From Psoroptes ovis (Eukaryota; Arthropoda; Arachnida; Sarcoptiformes; Psoroptidae): a stretch of 64,000 bases of DNA. Below, piece after piece: positions 27,419-41,229 of the stretch. The stretch lies in the NCBI GenBank assembly GCA_002943765.1, contig PQWQ01000001.1:3507501-3571500 (forward strand). Reading direction: 5' to 3'. Both the position numbers and the translations under genes were made by a program. The notes below the pieces were generated by a model. It was not told the origin of the DNA. It searched no databases and worked only from the letters and a program-made list of their open reading frames with translations. The stretch's first letter is position 1; each line of letters starts with the position of its first letter.

Positions 27419-30400
27419 TTAATGATTTTGTAATTTTATTAAGTAACGATATTATTATTATAATTATCAATGGCAAGATATTATCATCATCTATTATCAA
27501 CTGAATAGTGGTTAATGGATTCGGTCCATTAAATGATGGAAGAAATGTGAACTGAATTTGCCTAAAGATATGATATGAATCTTAATCATCCAGATTTTTG
27601 GCCAGAAATTCAAAGATAATCAAACAATAATGAAATATTATTATTTTCAGTTGAAAGTTTCTAAATTAAATTTTATTTATAAAAAATTGAATAATCAAGT
27701 GTTTAAACAATCATTTTATGGATGTTATTCTAAACGTTTTAAAAAACCTTTTCAGGTCTATTTTAATACTGGAAAAATTCATATCATCATCATCTTCATT
27801 ATTTATTATTATCATCATTTTTTATTATTATTTTCATCAAATTACTATTTTTGTTAATATCATCATCATCATGGATCATTCCACCATTCATTCATTTATT
27901 CATCCATTCATTCATTCTTCATCCATTATCATTATTCTCACTGAAATTGTGTGTTTATGTGTATCTTATGAACAATATATTATCAATGACGGATAACAAC
28001 AACAACAGCAGCAATAATAATAATAAACAACAGCGAAAATGAAAATTTACACACAATTAACTTTGATGTTTTTCTCTTCTTCATTGATTTGATGCATTGT
28101 AAATTCCTCAGTGTAAATTTTCTTCAATGGAAAAACAATGACTTTGATTAGTTACAAATTCTTTGAGTTAAACAAATTTTGCCTTCTTTTTGATGACAAT
28201 TTTTCCGAAGAAATTCAAGAATTTTCAAACGGTAAAACATAAAACAAAACACGAAAAAACGATGATCAAAGCGAAAATCTACCAAAGAAGAAAAACTTGG
28301 GGAAAATTTGAAACAAAATTTCATTCAAAATTGCATTCAATTTGCTTATTATCTGGAGAAAAAGTCGAAAAAAACCTGAAAATTTGCATTTTTTTGCATT
28401 GAACCTTTTCAATCATTATTTGATAGTGTGTGCGTGTGTGTAAAATACAGATATTTCTTTAGTCTGTAAATTTTAACAAAAATCAACTTTTCATTTTCCA
28501 TCAAAAGTTTTTTTTACAAATGAACCAATATTTGTTCATTGAATTATGATTACGTGTGCAAATTATATATGGTGATACATTGAAAATGGATGAAAGTTCG
28601 AAAATTCATTTATGATTAATTCGTTCTTGATAAGAGGAGAAAAAACGAATAAAAATAGATAAAAATGACTGACAAGCGATCATAGAAACGAAAAAATGGA
28701 ATGAAAAATGAACGATTTTGACATCACCAAACGATTGATGATGATTATTTGAATTTTTGTATTCAATTCAATACGATTGTTTACAAACAAACAAACGACA
28801 AAATGAAACATTTCAATTTTTCAATTTATTCATTTATTAGTTCAGTTTATTTTATCATTAATTTTATTTTATTTTTTTGGATTTTATTTATTGAATTCAA
28901 ACGCACAACATTGAATAATCAACATCTTTCTTTTTTGAATTTTGAAATTTATTCTTTGTTGTTGTCGTTGGGCCAAAGATGATTTATATTTGTAAATTAA
29001 CAAATATTTAGCTGAATAATATCTTCGTGAATGAAAAAAAGGTCATTTATTTTCTTTGGAAACCGAAAAATGAAATGAAATGGAATGGAAATGGAATTCA
29101 AAAAAAAAAAAGAAAAATAACAAAAAATTCAGCCAAAAACGTCTGCGGAATACAGAATTTACAGAATTCAATGTGATTCCATTTATAATATTTTTTCTTC
29201 CATCTTTCACTTTGTGAAGAAATAGTGTAAATGAATGAATGAATGGTAAATGAATTTCAAATGATGATTTTAAATGATTATGATGATGACGATGATGATC
29301 ATCCTTGGAATTGTTTGAATGAATGAATAACTGAATGAATGTAAAAGATTTTGGTGAATTGAAAATTTGGAACAAAAACTGGATATAAACTAAAATACAA
29401 AACTAAAACAAACAAACGGAAAAAAAATACATTCATTCATTTATTCGTTCATTTTTCAGAAGAAATGACCTTAACAAAAATGTGCTAAAAGATATTATGT
29501 AGATTAACCATGATGAAATAAATGATGATGGTGGTGAAAAACATCGGAAACATTATGCAAAAATGGAAAATTCCATCAATCAATTTTCGAGCTATAAACA
29601 TTCAATTCTATCCTCGGTTATGATGAAATTCAATTGTTAGCAAATTTATGTTGATCAATAGATTGGACAACAATCGGACCATACTCGATACTTGATCTAA
29701 TCGAAGAGGTTACCACTGAGACTATTATCATTATTTTATAAGTTTACTTGGTAAAACCTTTTGAAAATGAGATGATCAGAAGATCAGATGAATATCGAAG
29801 ATAAACACAAAAAATAAACAAATTGAAGATTTGAAGATTTTCCAAACAGAACACTGCTGAAAACACTTGTGTTTCTTTGTTTGATCATAAAAACATCATC
29901 GATGCTTGAACCGATGCATCAATCAATGCATGATCATCGATTCATGCACCATCAACATTGCTACCAATTATCAATGATCGATAAGAATCTAACCCAAAAA
30001 AACCTGAATCTAACCTGAATTTTTCCTTACATTTGAATATTTTTGAAAATAATTTCTTCTGAAATTTCTTAAATTAAATATTCATTGAATATTTAAACTT
30101 TAAACAATCAAGCAAACACAAACCAACAAACTCGAACCAGCAAACAATAATGAATTTATTATCATGGTAATGATCACTTTACAGAGATACATTGAAAAAT
30201 TATGATAATTTTGGAAAATAGAAAATTAGAACGAAAATACTGCATGTTTAATAATGAATAAATGCAAAAATACACCATTCGGTGATGCCATCATCACCAT
30301 GATTTTCATTATTATGATTGGACGCAAATAATTGAAAAAATGATGATCAAAGAACAAAAATAATTCAAAATTAAAAAAATTCAAATTAAATTATTATTAT

Positions 30401-31427
30401 TACAAGGTAATAATAATAATCATCATAATCAAAGCATAATATGGGCAAACAACAACATTGTATGTATTTACCATACATTTTATCATGTAAAGGTTTGAAT
30501 TTCGTAATATGATATCACGTTTTTTTATTATTTGTTCTTAAATTTCTTGGCTTGATTTCATAATTTTTTTTTTCTGTGGATTCAGCCCCGATTTACCCGA
30601 TTCGGTTATGATACTTATGATACAAACTGCAAATTGCATGCATGCATACAGTACGAAACCCTTTCAGGTTCTTTGAAGCAATGCAAGCTCGTTTTTCTCT
30701 CGGAAATTATCGAGAGCTTTTTTACGAAAGCATCGAACATTTATTTGAGATTTGATTTAATGTTTGTCGAGTGTTTGAAAGTGTAATGTATGATATTTCG
30801 TTGAAGCAACGAAGAAATAAATGATGGAAACAAGTGAATCAGGTATCAAAAATTTTCCAGAAAAAAAAATCAATCATGCAAAAAACGATTAAGAATTAAT
30901 GGCTGGAAACACAGCACCAGCAACAACAGCAGCAACAACACCAGCAGTTGTGATTGTCCATTGAACAATCCATGAATTATTTGTAAGAATTTTCAATGGA
31001 TTTTTAAAGAATATTCCATTTCAGAAATTCTGGATATTTTCTCTTTCAAAAATTTAACCCTATGAATCTATGCGTTTGAAAAAGCAATTGAAACTTTGTA
31101 GTGGTTTTTTGTTTCTTTGCTTGATATTAAATTGATTTAGCGGCATTTTTAATTTTATTTTGAAAATGATGCTCAGCTATATACAAATGCACATGTTATT
31201 TATACACATGTGAAAATCATCCAAAATCCAAAAATTTTCGAACATAAATTGTGGCAAAATATAGCAAAGACAGTAGAAAATTTCTCTTTTTTTTTGTGCT
31301 GAAACATTCACATTCAGTCATTGATTCATTCATTTCTCTCAATTTTCCAACAGAACAAAAAGAAGATATGGAATCAAGTGTGTGCTTTAGGAACACAAAA
31401 AAACAACCAAAAATTTCGAAATCGACC

Positions 31428-31453
31428 AAAAAAAAAAAAAAAAAAAAAAAAAA
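31428..31453. repeat. Poly-A run (26 A)
   Basis: Uninterrupted homopolymer. The open frames crossing it on both strands become Lys or Phe runs and are not credible genes. Confidence 0.85.
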
Positions 31454-34400
31454 CAATAATTCATACACATTTTAAAGAAGAATGAATGAATGAAGAGAAA
31501 ATTTTCGATGGAAAAGAAACGAAACTCTGATACAAATACAAACACATACACACACACACACGATTTTGGATTGTTCTTATTTTTTTCCATGTTTGAGAAT
31601 GGTCGGTATCATTGAATCCACAAAACTTAAAATGAAACCGAACCGAATCACCACCGAATGGCTTGAAAATGTCTCGATATTCATATATAAATTGTCTTTT
31701 GGATGCATATAGAATCGAATATGCTTATATATAACCACTACTGAATTTGAAATGAAACAATAAAGAATTATTTATTCTATCGAAAATGAATATATTGTTC
31801 CTGAATGATAGAAATGATTTTTATATATCTCTGTATGCAGTGCCACCAGACCACCGCCATCAACAAAATTATGAGAAAAAGTATTTTCAATTTCAATTTC
31901 ATCCCAAGACATACACACGACATCGAAACTTTCATTTCAGATTTTCATTTTTCATTCATTCATCGATTCGTTTCGTACACGATTCATTCAAGATTCATTC
32001 GCAATTTACGATTTTAATCAATCAAATTGTTCATTCTTTCATTGATTTTTGTTTCAGCTGTAAATCACATTGATTCTTTGATTGTTTGAAATTCTTTGAA
32101 TTTTTTTTGGGTCTCCAGTCGTCATATATGTTTGTATATGCATCACATAAATCTTCAAAATAAATTTCTTCGTGTGTTTTGCCGCCAAAAAACGATGAAA
32201 ATCATTTGTCATCTATGAAATTCGACAAATATTTCAATGATACGATAGCAGAATTGAATTCAAATAATCGAGCAATGATTATTGATTGGAATCTTCAAAC
32301 TAAATTCGTGACAAATCTAATGTTTGAATCGTCATATTCATCAATGACAATAATGCATCGATCGATTAAACCAATTCAAATCAATAAATCAAATCAACAA
32401 TTTTCGAACAATTTTGAATAATTGAAATCATTCGACAAATTATCAATTGTGTTTCGATTGATACAGAAAAAAAATCTCGATCAAATAAAAAGAAATCAAG
32501 TACTATTCCATTGTGTAAATGATTTTTTAATAGTATCAAAAAAAATAATGGTTGAAAATTGAAAACTTTTAAAGTTATCATAATCATCATCATCATCATC
32601 ATCAACAACAACAAAAGAAAATCTCCATTAACCATCTTTCATTAAATATAATCATATTAATAACTTTGATTTGAAATTGAATTGAATTGAAACAAATTCA
32701 TTTCATTGTATTCATCAATCCGATTTTCATTCTATTTTTCATCATCATTCATCGACTGTATTCCTTTCATTGAATGATATTCATCATTTATAATCATTTC
32801 TTGGCCAAAGGTAAGCACCTATTCATTATTATTATTATTATTATAATGATGATTATTTAAAGTATTAAAATTGTCATTGATTGATCTTAAAGACGATTTT
32901 TTCTCAAACAAAAATAATCATATTTTTAATATTATTTAATCATATGAATATGAAAGTCGGTCAGATTTTGGTTAATTTTAAATCATATTTTCTGTGGTTA
33001 ATTTAATTTCAAACATAGTTGAAACAATTGAATTATCATTTGATATATTATGCCTAATATTTCTTCAATTTTTTCTGGTTTGAGGCTATCAAAGTTTCAC
33101 TGAAGCTACCAAATATTCAATTGTGTGCGTGTGTGTGTTTGATTATGATCATTATTATGATTTCAGATTCAACCAGATTCGTTATTGTTTTATTTTTCGT
33201 TCCATTCAATCATTCATGGGAGATGAAATCCAGGAGAAATGAAATCCATGAGATTTTTCCATTTTGAAAATTTAAAAATTCAAAAATGAAAATTTCAGAG
33301 GCTTTTGCAGGTTTTGAAAATGAAAATTTCGTTGAAATTTAGTAGAATTTCAATATATTTTCAATGCATTTCTTCGAAATTGCTTCCAATCAATGCAAGC
33401 AGATATCTATCGATCTACAATTGACAATAACCTGTGTGTTTTAAAGCTTAACAGCTGTTTTTTTATTTCTATTTTTTAATTGAAAATTACATGGAATCAT
33501 GTTTTTTTTTGTTGTTGTTTTTCTTCTTGAATTAATCGTTGATCTATGGATATTTTTATCTAATCGTAATATATTGGGTCATTTTTCTTGAACTATATTT
33601 TTTCTGTTTTATTTGATGATGGTTTAAAATATTTTTCGTGTATGTGTCTATGAGAAAACGTTTTGTATATGTGTGTTTACTGTTGGCCATGTGTAACATT
33701 TAAGTATAAATTAAACTTAATTTATCCTCGAGCAATTTCTCATTTCTCGTGTATCGTGTGTTTGTATGTATGCAATTTTTAAGCACTTTAGACTGAATAT
33801 ATTTGGCCTTTTTATTATCGTTTCTTCGAAAATCAAGTCTTGTTCGTATTCTCTCACTCTCTTAGATAGAGATTCATCCATATATCTTGTCGGTCGATGT
33901 CTTATTATTAATCTCACCTGGTACAGACTTATTATTCACTAAATGAAAAGTTATTTTAGGTTATTGATAAATAAATAAAAATTAATGAAAGTTTTTTTAT
34001 TTCTTATTTCTTGAAAATGTTTTCACCAAAGAAAATGAAAAAAAAAACGATGCTTCATTGATTCATTGATTGCTTCATAGTTTTTCAAATGGTTTTGATC
34101 GTAATTTTTAAAACTGTTTTATCTTTGAATTCATTGATCATTGATTATTTTAATCCATTGTTCATTACTCATGTCTATATCTTTAGGTATTTTTTACATG
34201 ATTAATATTCTTCAAATGATTTAGCTGATTATCGAACGGTGATTGTTAACTCTTTACTTTCATTTTTTTTCTAAAATTACCCAAAAAATGAAATGTACAT
34301 ATTTAAACATAAATCAATCATCATTGTATGTCATTGATTTTTACTGGTTTTAATCATTGATTTCTTTTACTTAAATATCGCCATAAAAATTTATGGCAGA

Positions 34401-34497
34401 CTATTTTATTTTCCCCAAAAAAGATAATTAAAGGTGTATCAGACATTTGACCACAGTGTTTAACACTGGGTTTGGTAAATCTAGTGTTAATTTGTAT

Positions 34498-34499
<2 letters not shown>

Positions 34500-34528
<29 letters not shown>
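34500..34528. repeat. Poly-T run (29 T)
   Basis: Uninterrupted homopolymer in non-coding DNA. No flanking target duplication was found that would make it the tail of a retroposed copy. Confidence 0.85.
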
Positions 34529-37500
34529 GAAAATATTTCTAATAAAATCATGTTTAATTATTCATTCAAATTTTCTGCCGCCACGAAAAAAAAAATTGAA
34601 TTGAATTGAAACTTTTTTCATTTCTTAGTTAAAATTAAATAACAATAAATGATGCAAAACCGACATGGAACTGTAATCTATCCAAGTATTTTTTTAGTTT
34701 TGAACATAATCACAATGAATAAGTGAATTGAATAAGTAAATTATCTTTGCACACACACACACAGGTTACACATTAAAATAATAATTGACTCAAAACCATG
34801 ATGATGATTATCATTTTCAATTAAGTTTCATCAAGTTTCATTGTCTTAAATTACTGTCGATGATCATAACTAACTAAACTGCCAAAAAAAACTATTCAAA
34901 AGAACCATTTTCAAAACAAAAATGAATCATTTTAAAATCGAAATGAATCAAATTCAAATCATTTTATTATGGGCGTTTTAAAGTTCTTTTCTTTTGTAAT
35001 TCAGATCAAAGAAAATAAAAAATTTGTTGTTTTACTTAAATCATAAAAATGAAAATTAAATAAAATTGAATTATTGATCAATGAATCAATCAATTGAACA
35101 AAAATCAATCGATTGAAACGTGAAAAATTAATTATTTTTTAAAAATAAAATAAAATGAGCAGCAAAAAACAATTGAATTCATAATTGTTCAATGTTGATT
35201 AAATTTTCTTAAATTAAATGAAATTATTGCAACTTTTCATTTCATTTAATTCATAGCAATAGATGAAATTTTAAACGATGATGTAAAAAATTTACAGGAA
35301 TGAAATGAATAAAAATCAATTGCTTTGCAATTAAATTAAATTAAAATTTCGATTCATTTCTATTCGATTTCATTGAATCATTGAAATTGATTTTATTTTT
35401 GCAGCAAAATGGCGTAAAACAAAATATTTTTTTTTCGGCCAAAATTTTATTCGGCTGAAAAAGACTTTCACAATCTTCGCGCTGTTTGCCATGTGTTTCA
35501 TGAATGATAAAATATTTTGAAATGAAAATAATAAAATAAGACGAAATATTCTCTAGAGAATAAGTGGAAGCAACTGAAAAAAAAAATTTTCAAAATGGTT
35601 TCAATTCTATTTTTGTGTGATAAATGTGCAAATTTCCATGAATTTCTTTGATTGTGTTCGGTGCTCCGAAAACGTTTGATTCGATACGATTGGCTCAATT
35701 GTTTTGATATTCCATTTATGATTTCCACACATTTTGCTTGCCTGCATCTATCTGAATCATACATCATTAGTGGTTCAATGAATCATCATCGTAAGTGTAT
35801 GTGAATTGTAAATGATAATCAAACAAATGAAGCCAGGATCATCGATTTTTGAAAATCATTTTCGTGTTTAAATTTTCAAATCAATTCTCACCATTGATCT
35901 ATTGAAATTCTTACGATTCCGTTTTATAAATCAAAATTAATTGCTTGACCTTGTTATATTTTTGATTTTCGTTAATTGAATGCGATGATTCAATTCAAAA
36001 TTGAATTCAAACCAAAAATGAAAATATTTTTCATTTCCAATTCATTCAATCTTTTAAATTCAATACAAATACCACTAAATATTAATGATTAAATCAATAG
36101 TTTTTTTGGCTAAATGAGATTCACCAAATTGGTTTTGATGATTAAAGTTTTCTTTTTCATATTTCAATTTATTGTTGTTGTGCTATATGTCTATGTGTTT
36201 GTGTGTTTATTCGAAACTTTATTTCCATTATTATTATCATCATCATTATTATTTATTATTTTTCATCATTTGATTCATTAATATTTTCATCATTTTGAGC
36301 GTAATATCAAAGTTTTGAATGTATTAATAAATGATAATAATAATAATAATGCTCATATAAATAAATAAATAAATTTGAAAAATAAAAATATTTATTTATT
36401 TATTTCAATATTTGATCTGAAAAATGAAAATGAATGAATGATTCGTGATCTGAATGACTTATTGTTATTATTATTGTTGTTTCATTCATTATTATTATTA
36501 TTTGTTGGTGTTGAATTTTAATAATAATAATAATAATAAGAATGATATGAATGGCACATTCTCATTTTACCATTTTATTATTGTTATTGTTTATGTTTAT
36601 CATTGAAATTATTATTATTATTGGTGGTGATATGTGTCCATATATAAATAAATAAATATCGATCATTCATTGATTGATTTTCACTTTTTTTCTTCTTTGA
36701 AATGTATATTTGTTATTATTATTCATATAATGCAGCGCAAACATGCATCGTTTGAATTGATATGAAAATACGCGAATGTCCATCGACACACGTATATTCC
36801 TCTATTTATTCCTTCTCAATTCAACACACCAACAATTGATTATATAATTTCTATGATTTCAATGGCATTGAAAATGCTACAAAAATATTTATTCATTTTT
36901 TGTTTTGGGCTTTATTGAAATTGTTTATTTTGAAATTAGTGAAATCATTGAAAACTGAATTGAACACCATTGAACTTTTCCTCCAATCGAAATTTTTCCA
37001 AATTCAATGGTGAATTGAGTTCAAATAAAACAAGAAGAAAACAGCTGTAAAAACTTTGAACGATTTTTTTATTTGATTGAATTGTTTGAATTTTTACTTA
37101 TTTTTTTTCGTTTGAAAATTTCATAGTTGCCGAATGTATTAGCTTCATTTCACAAAAAAAACAAAAACGAAAAATAAATCCGATTCATGTATCATCATCA
37201 TCATCATTGCGTAAGCAGATTTGTGAAAATATAAATGGAAATGTAAAACATAAATTTCAAATAGATTTCTGAATCTATTCATTGATGTATCTATCTAAAA
37301 TCTATCTATCTATGAAAATTGAAAATGCATTCACAAATACAAGGGGAAATAATGCTACGAATAATACCATTTTGAAAAAACATTATCATCAAGATTAACG
37401 TCGTTTTGAAGTTGATGAAAATGTTTCAAAATGTATTTTTTAGACTATATTATTCAATGTATTCATGTTTCAATTTATTTACTTTGCCAAAAAACAATAC

Positions 37501-38835
37501 AGTTTCTGGAACAAATACATTGTAACTCATACCAAAGTATATCAATACCAAAGTTGACAATGTCAAAAGCGTAATTTGATTTGATTCTATTATTTTTTGT
37601 ATTTTTAAAAAACAAAATAATTCTATACTACAGCAACTGCTGATTCTGTTGCAGCAGTAAAATAACTAAATCAAGATTGATTATCCAATTTTTTCCAATT
37701 GCGATTTTTTTGATTATGATTTCATCGTCATTAATTATTTAAAATAGAAAAGCGAATTAGATTCGTAATGCAAAACTGTTGAAAAGTAAAACTGTGTTTT
37801 ATAACGAATTGTAACGATAAAAAAACAAAATTTTCATTACAGTTGTATGATTGGATAACTGCAGAAAGAGATTGTTTTAAGATAATCGAAGAACAAAAAT
37901 AAAATGAAACAAAATTTCCAATTGTATCGAATGGGAATTTCATTTCATTTGATTTCGTTTTTCGTTATTATTATGTTGATATGTTTAATCAAAGTTATTA
38001 AATTTGTTATTAGAAGATTTTTCCTTTTTTTTGAATAATTAATGAGAAATGATACATTTATTATTATCATATTAAACCGTTATCATCATCATTGTTGTTG
38101 TTTTTGAATGAAAAGAAATTTGAAATAAAATGTAATTTCAAATTTTTTAAAAATCTCTTCCATGATTTCTACAGTAATAAGTGAAAGCTGCTACAATGAA
38201 CAAGAAGCACTGGCGAAATGGCCATGATTTGCATCAATGTTTCATTGTGTTTGATACATTTTGCATCTTCGGCGTGTACATTTTCAATACATTTTCCCTG
38301 TAATCGCAAATAATTCCTTCCATCTATCGAAAACAATGTATGACAATTATTTGAAAATGAATGAATGAATCGAAGGCAAAGTAAGCAAGCGAGAAGGGGA
38401 GAGAAATTTTAGAAATTATAATGCTTTAAATAAAATTAATTATTCATATCGTTTAGTTTTCGAGAAAATCGAATTTTCATTTTTAAAATAAGTTTTTCGA
38501 ATTAAAAATGTTGGAAATTTTCTCATTAAAATTTAATTTCTTCAATTTTTTTCGTTTAGCAGGTCTTTTCCTTGATGTTTTTTTTAATGATAACAACAAC
38601 TAACGAATTAGCAAGATTTTTAATTGGAAATTGTGTCATCATTTGAAATCATCGCGTGTGAAATCTTCTGAAGAGATCTCTTGTTAAGACTTTTGATTAG
38701 ACAAATCATTTATTTTTTGCATCATCCAACACGATATTTATAATAATATTGCTGATTAAAAATTTTGGAAATATTAAATAATTAATAAAGTAAACGAAAT
38801 CGAAAATAATCTAAAAAATAAAAATAAATGTACAA

Positions 38836-39692
38836 ATGTATTTTTGTTGTTTTCTACGGCGAATGCGTTTAAAAGAACGTATTCTTGTTCTGTTGATTGG
38901 TATTACTTGTTGTTTAGTATTTACATTTTCAGTATTGACTACAACAACAACAAATACACAAATTAATAATGATTTGAATAATACAAATAATATCAACATC
39001 ATTGATCCTACGGCTATTATCATATCAAATTATGATAATAATAATAATGATGGTGGTTACATGAATGGTAATTTTCCGGCCATTCCAGCTAATGGTATTG
39101 GCAATGATTATGATCAATCAAGGTATGTTTAGCGATGATTGATTGTTTTCTAATTGAATCAAATAACTTTGAAAATAATTATATTTTAGATTATTACAAC
39201 GATCGACAAATAATGAATTGAATATTAATAATAATAATTTGAGTCCACAATCATCCATATCAAAGAAACCGGCAACAAAATTACGAAAAAGAAAAAATCA
39301 TAAACGATTTTTGAGTCAACAACAAAAATCTAATCAATTTAATTCAGATAATAGTAATTTTATTTCGAAAAATTTCAATGATAATGACAAAAAGAATGAG
39401 AATTATTGGAAAAATAAATGGCGACAACAATTATCAATTGTTAATAATGTTGTTGATGATGATAATGTGCCATCGAATTCTAATGACAATGTAAAATTAT
39501 TGAAATCAACAATAAACAGTTTTAAATTTACTGCTGCTGGTGGTGGTGGTGGTGCCGCTGCTACAGCAAACATTTTCTACGATGATGATGGCGGCGAAGA
39601 TGTTATCGATGGTGAAAATAATAATAATAATAAACATAGAAAAATTGTAAATAATTTAAGTAAAAATATTGCTGTTGTAAGCAATTCAAAAG
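38836..39692 (+). CDS. Exons 1-2 of an unidentified signal-anchored, Asn-rich protein
   Basis: The start at 38836 (a second Met at 38863 is also possible) gives a Cys/Arg-rich head and then one hydrophobic segment, about residues 16-35 (ILVLLIGITCCLVFTFSVL). Arg and Lys precede it, which fits a type II signal anchor with the N-terminus in the cytosol. A Thr run and an Asn-rich stalk follow. The exon ends at 39122 (AG|GTATGT, phase 2) and joins an acceptor at 39190 (ATTTTAG), restoring the frame. Exon 2 is Asn/Lys-rich with poly-Gly and poly-Ala runs. It ends at 39692 (AAAAG|GTTGGT, phase 1) or 39676 (GTT|GTAAGC, phase 0); otherwise the frame stops at 39796. The architecture resembles the cytosolic tail, anchor and stem of Golgi enzymes, but no catalytic domain is in the window, so the function is unknown. 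Confidence 0.5.
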
Positions 39693-40072
39693 GTTGGTGC
39701 TTATTTGAATACACATTTTCCATGCACATTTTCTTAAATATAAAGCGACAAATTCTTCCTCTAGAATTCGTTGAATATGAGCGAAAAATTCTTTAGAAGT
39801 TGAGGTTAAATTATTCTAAAAATAAAATTTATATTGAATTTCGTTCATAGAATAATCAAATATTACATGCATTGCTTTATACATGAAAACAAAATGCCGT
39901 AGCTATTAGATACAATGTTTGTTTGAAGATGAATGAAAATTTTTCAAAAAAAAAAAAAAAAATGGATGAATGAAATGAAATCAATTTAAGACAATCTTAG
40001 AAAAAATAAATAAAAAAATATTTACAAAAAAACTATAATTCCAAAATAAATAAAAATCGATTATGGTACCAT

Positions 40073-41229
40073 ATGTCGTTGCAAGATTATCATCGAAAAA
40101 ATCATTATTTGTATATGAAAAAAAGGAATTTACGAATAAATGTATCAAAATATCAAAATAATGATTCAAATCATCATTTAAGAAATGGCAGCAATAATAA
40201 TAATGATAATAATATTATACAATTCATAAATGATTATTATTTAATCAATATAACTTGTTTATCACTTTTATTGATATTATTATTTTTATCATTTTATCAT
40301 CTAACAGCTCATATCATCACCAGCAGCAACAATAGTAATAATAATAATAATAATTCAAATGATCAAAGTGGTGTTGGTCATCATAGCCATAATAGTAATA
40401 ACGATATTATTGGAAATGGTGTAATGTTAGAAAAACGTGATAACAATGTTGATGTTGATGATTTTGATGATGTTGATATCGATAAAAATAATAATAATCG
40501 AAATAATATTAGACAAAAACAACAAATCCAACGATCAAATAGAAAATCATCAACATCAAGTTATAATGGTAATAATAAATCACGAATTATTGATTTAATC
40601 GATAGCAATCATCATCAACAGCAATCAAAACAACAATCTAAACAGCACCAACAACAACATCAACAGCGACATCAAAGATTAAATGATGATCAATCGGATA
40701 GATTTAAATCTGATAAAACAAATGTTGATGATGATCATCAACAACAACAACAGCCGCATCATCAAAACAATAATAAAGAGCTTATGGAATCTGTAAAAAA
40801 AATTTCAAATAATAAAAATCATTATAATCAATATTATAACGATAATAATCATCATCAACATCAACAACAGCAAAGACAAATATTATTTAGTAATAATAGT
40901 AATGATGTATCATCAACGACGACAATTATCAAAGATCGATTCATTGATTTACAACAAATGTTACGTTATATTATTGATGAACAACAACAACAACAGAAAA
41001 ATCGACAAAATTTTGTCGATAATAATAATAATTTCAATCCACAACAACAACAGAATCCAAACATGTTGATCAATAATAATAATAACAATGATGATGATTA
41101 TAATACAATTATAAATGATAACTTCAATGATATCAATAATAATAATAATGATAATAAAATTAATCGATTATATTCAACAATATCAATGATCGACACGAAC
41201 ACCAACAACAACAATATGGATCGAATACG
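40073..41229 (+). CDS. Second signal-anchored Asn/Gln-rich exon (separate gene or exon 3 of the preceding one)
   Basis: The frame is open from just after a stop at 40007 and the first Met is at 40073. It codes for a basic head, one hydrophobic segment at about residues 57-79 (CLSLLLILLFLSFYHLTA), then about 300 residues rich in Asn, Gln, His and Asp. The exon ends at 41229 (ACG|GTAGGT, phase 2). Two readings are possible. It may be the first exon of its own type II membrane protein. Or it may begin at 40086 after a weak acceptor (GTTGCAAG) and join the exon ending at 39692, which matches in phase 1; that would put both anchors in one protein. No partner acceptor with recognisable protein follows in the remaining 22.8 kb. 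Asn and Gln codons are mixed AAT/AAC and CAA/CAG, and the frame survives about 1.15 kb, which supports real coding. Confidence 0.5.

Larger units (their letters stand above)
19363..38835. other. Gene-poor region of about 19.5 kb
   Basis: No exon set here can be assembled with protein homology. Open frames are short, often overlap on both strands, and encode Ile/Phe/His/Asn-rich low complexity. The content is AAT, ATG, TGAA and CA repeats, homopolymer runs (T at 25794-25812, A at 31428-31453, T at 34500-34528) and unique AT-rich DNA. It could be intergenic, or an intron or 5' region of the membrane-protein gene at 38836. Isolated signals noted separately are a hairpin at 23025-23074, a donor at 32811 and a possible microexon at 33918-33938. 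Confidence 0.5.

Noticed and set aside
29043..29375. 110-codon minus-strand open frame
   Set aside because: Made of poly-Phe, His and Ser runs from simple repeats and a 12-A tract; not gene-like.
30910..30980. TGATTGTCCATTGAACAATCC, at first sight like the start of a miR-219 seed region
   Set aside because: Only the first ten bases agree with the microRNA as I remember it and the flanks do not fold into a proper precursor.
33717..33917. Minus-strand frame with non-repetitive sequence
   Set aside because: Charged and non-repetitive, but short, without homology, and immediately preceded by what looks like a splice donor, so it would be intronic if that donor is real.
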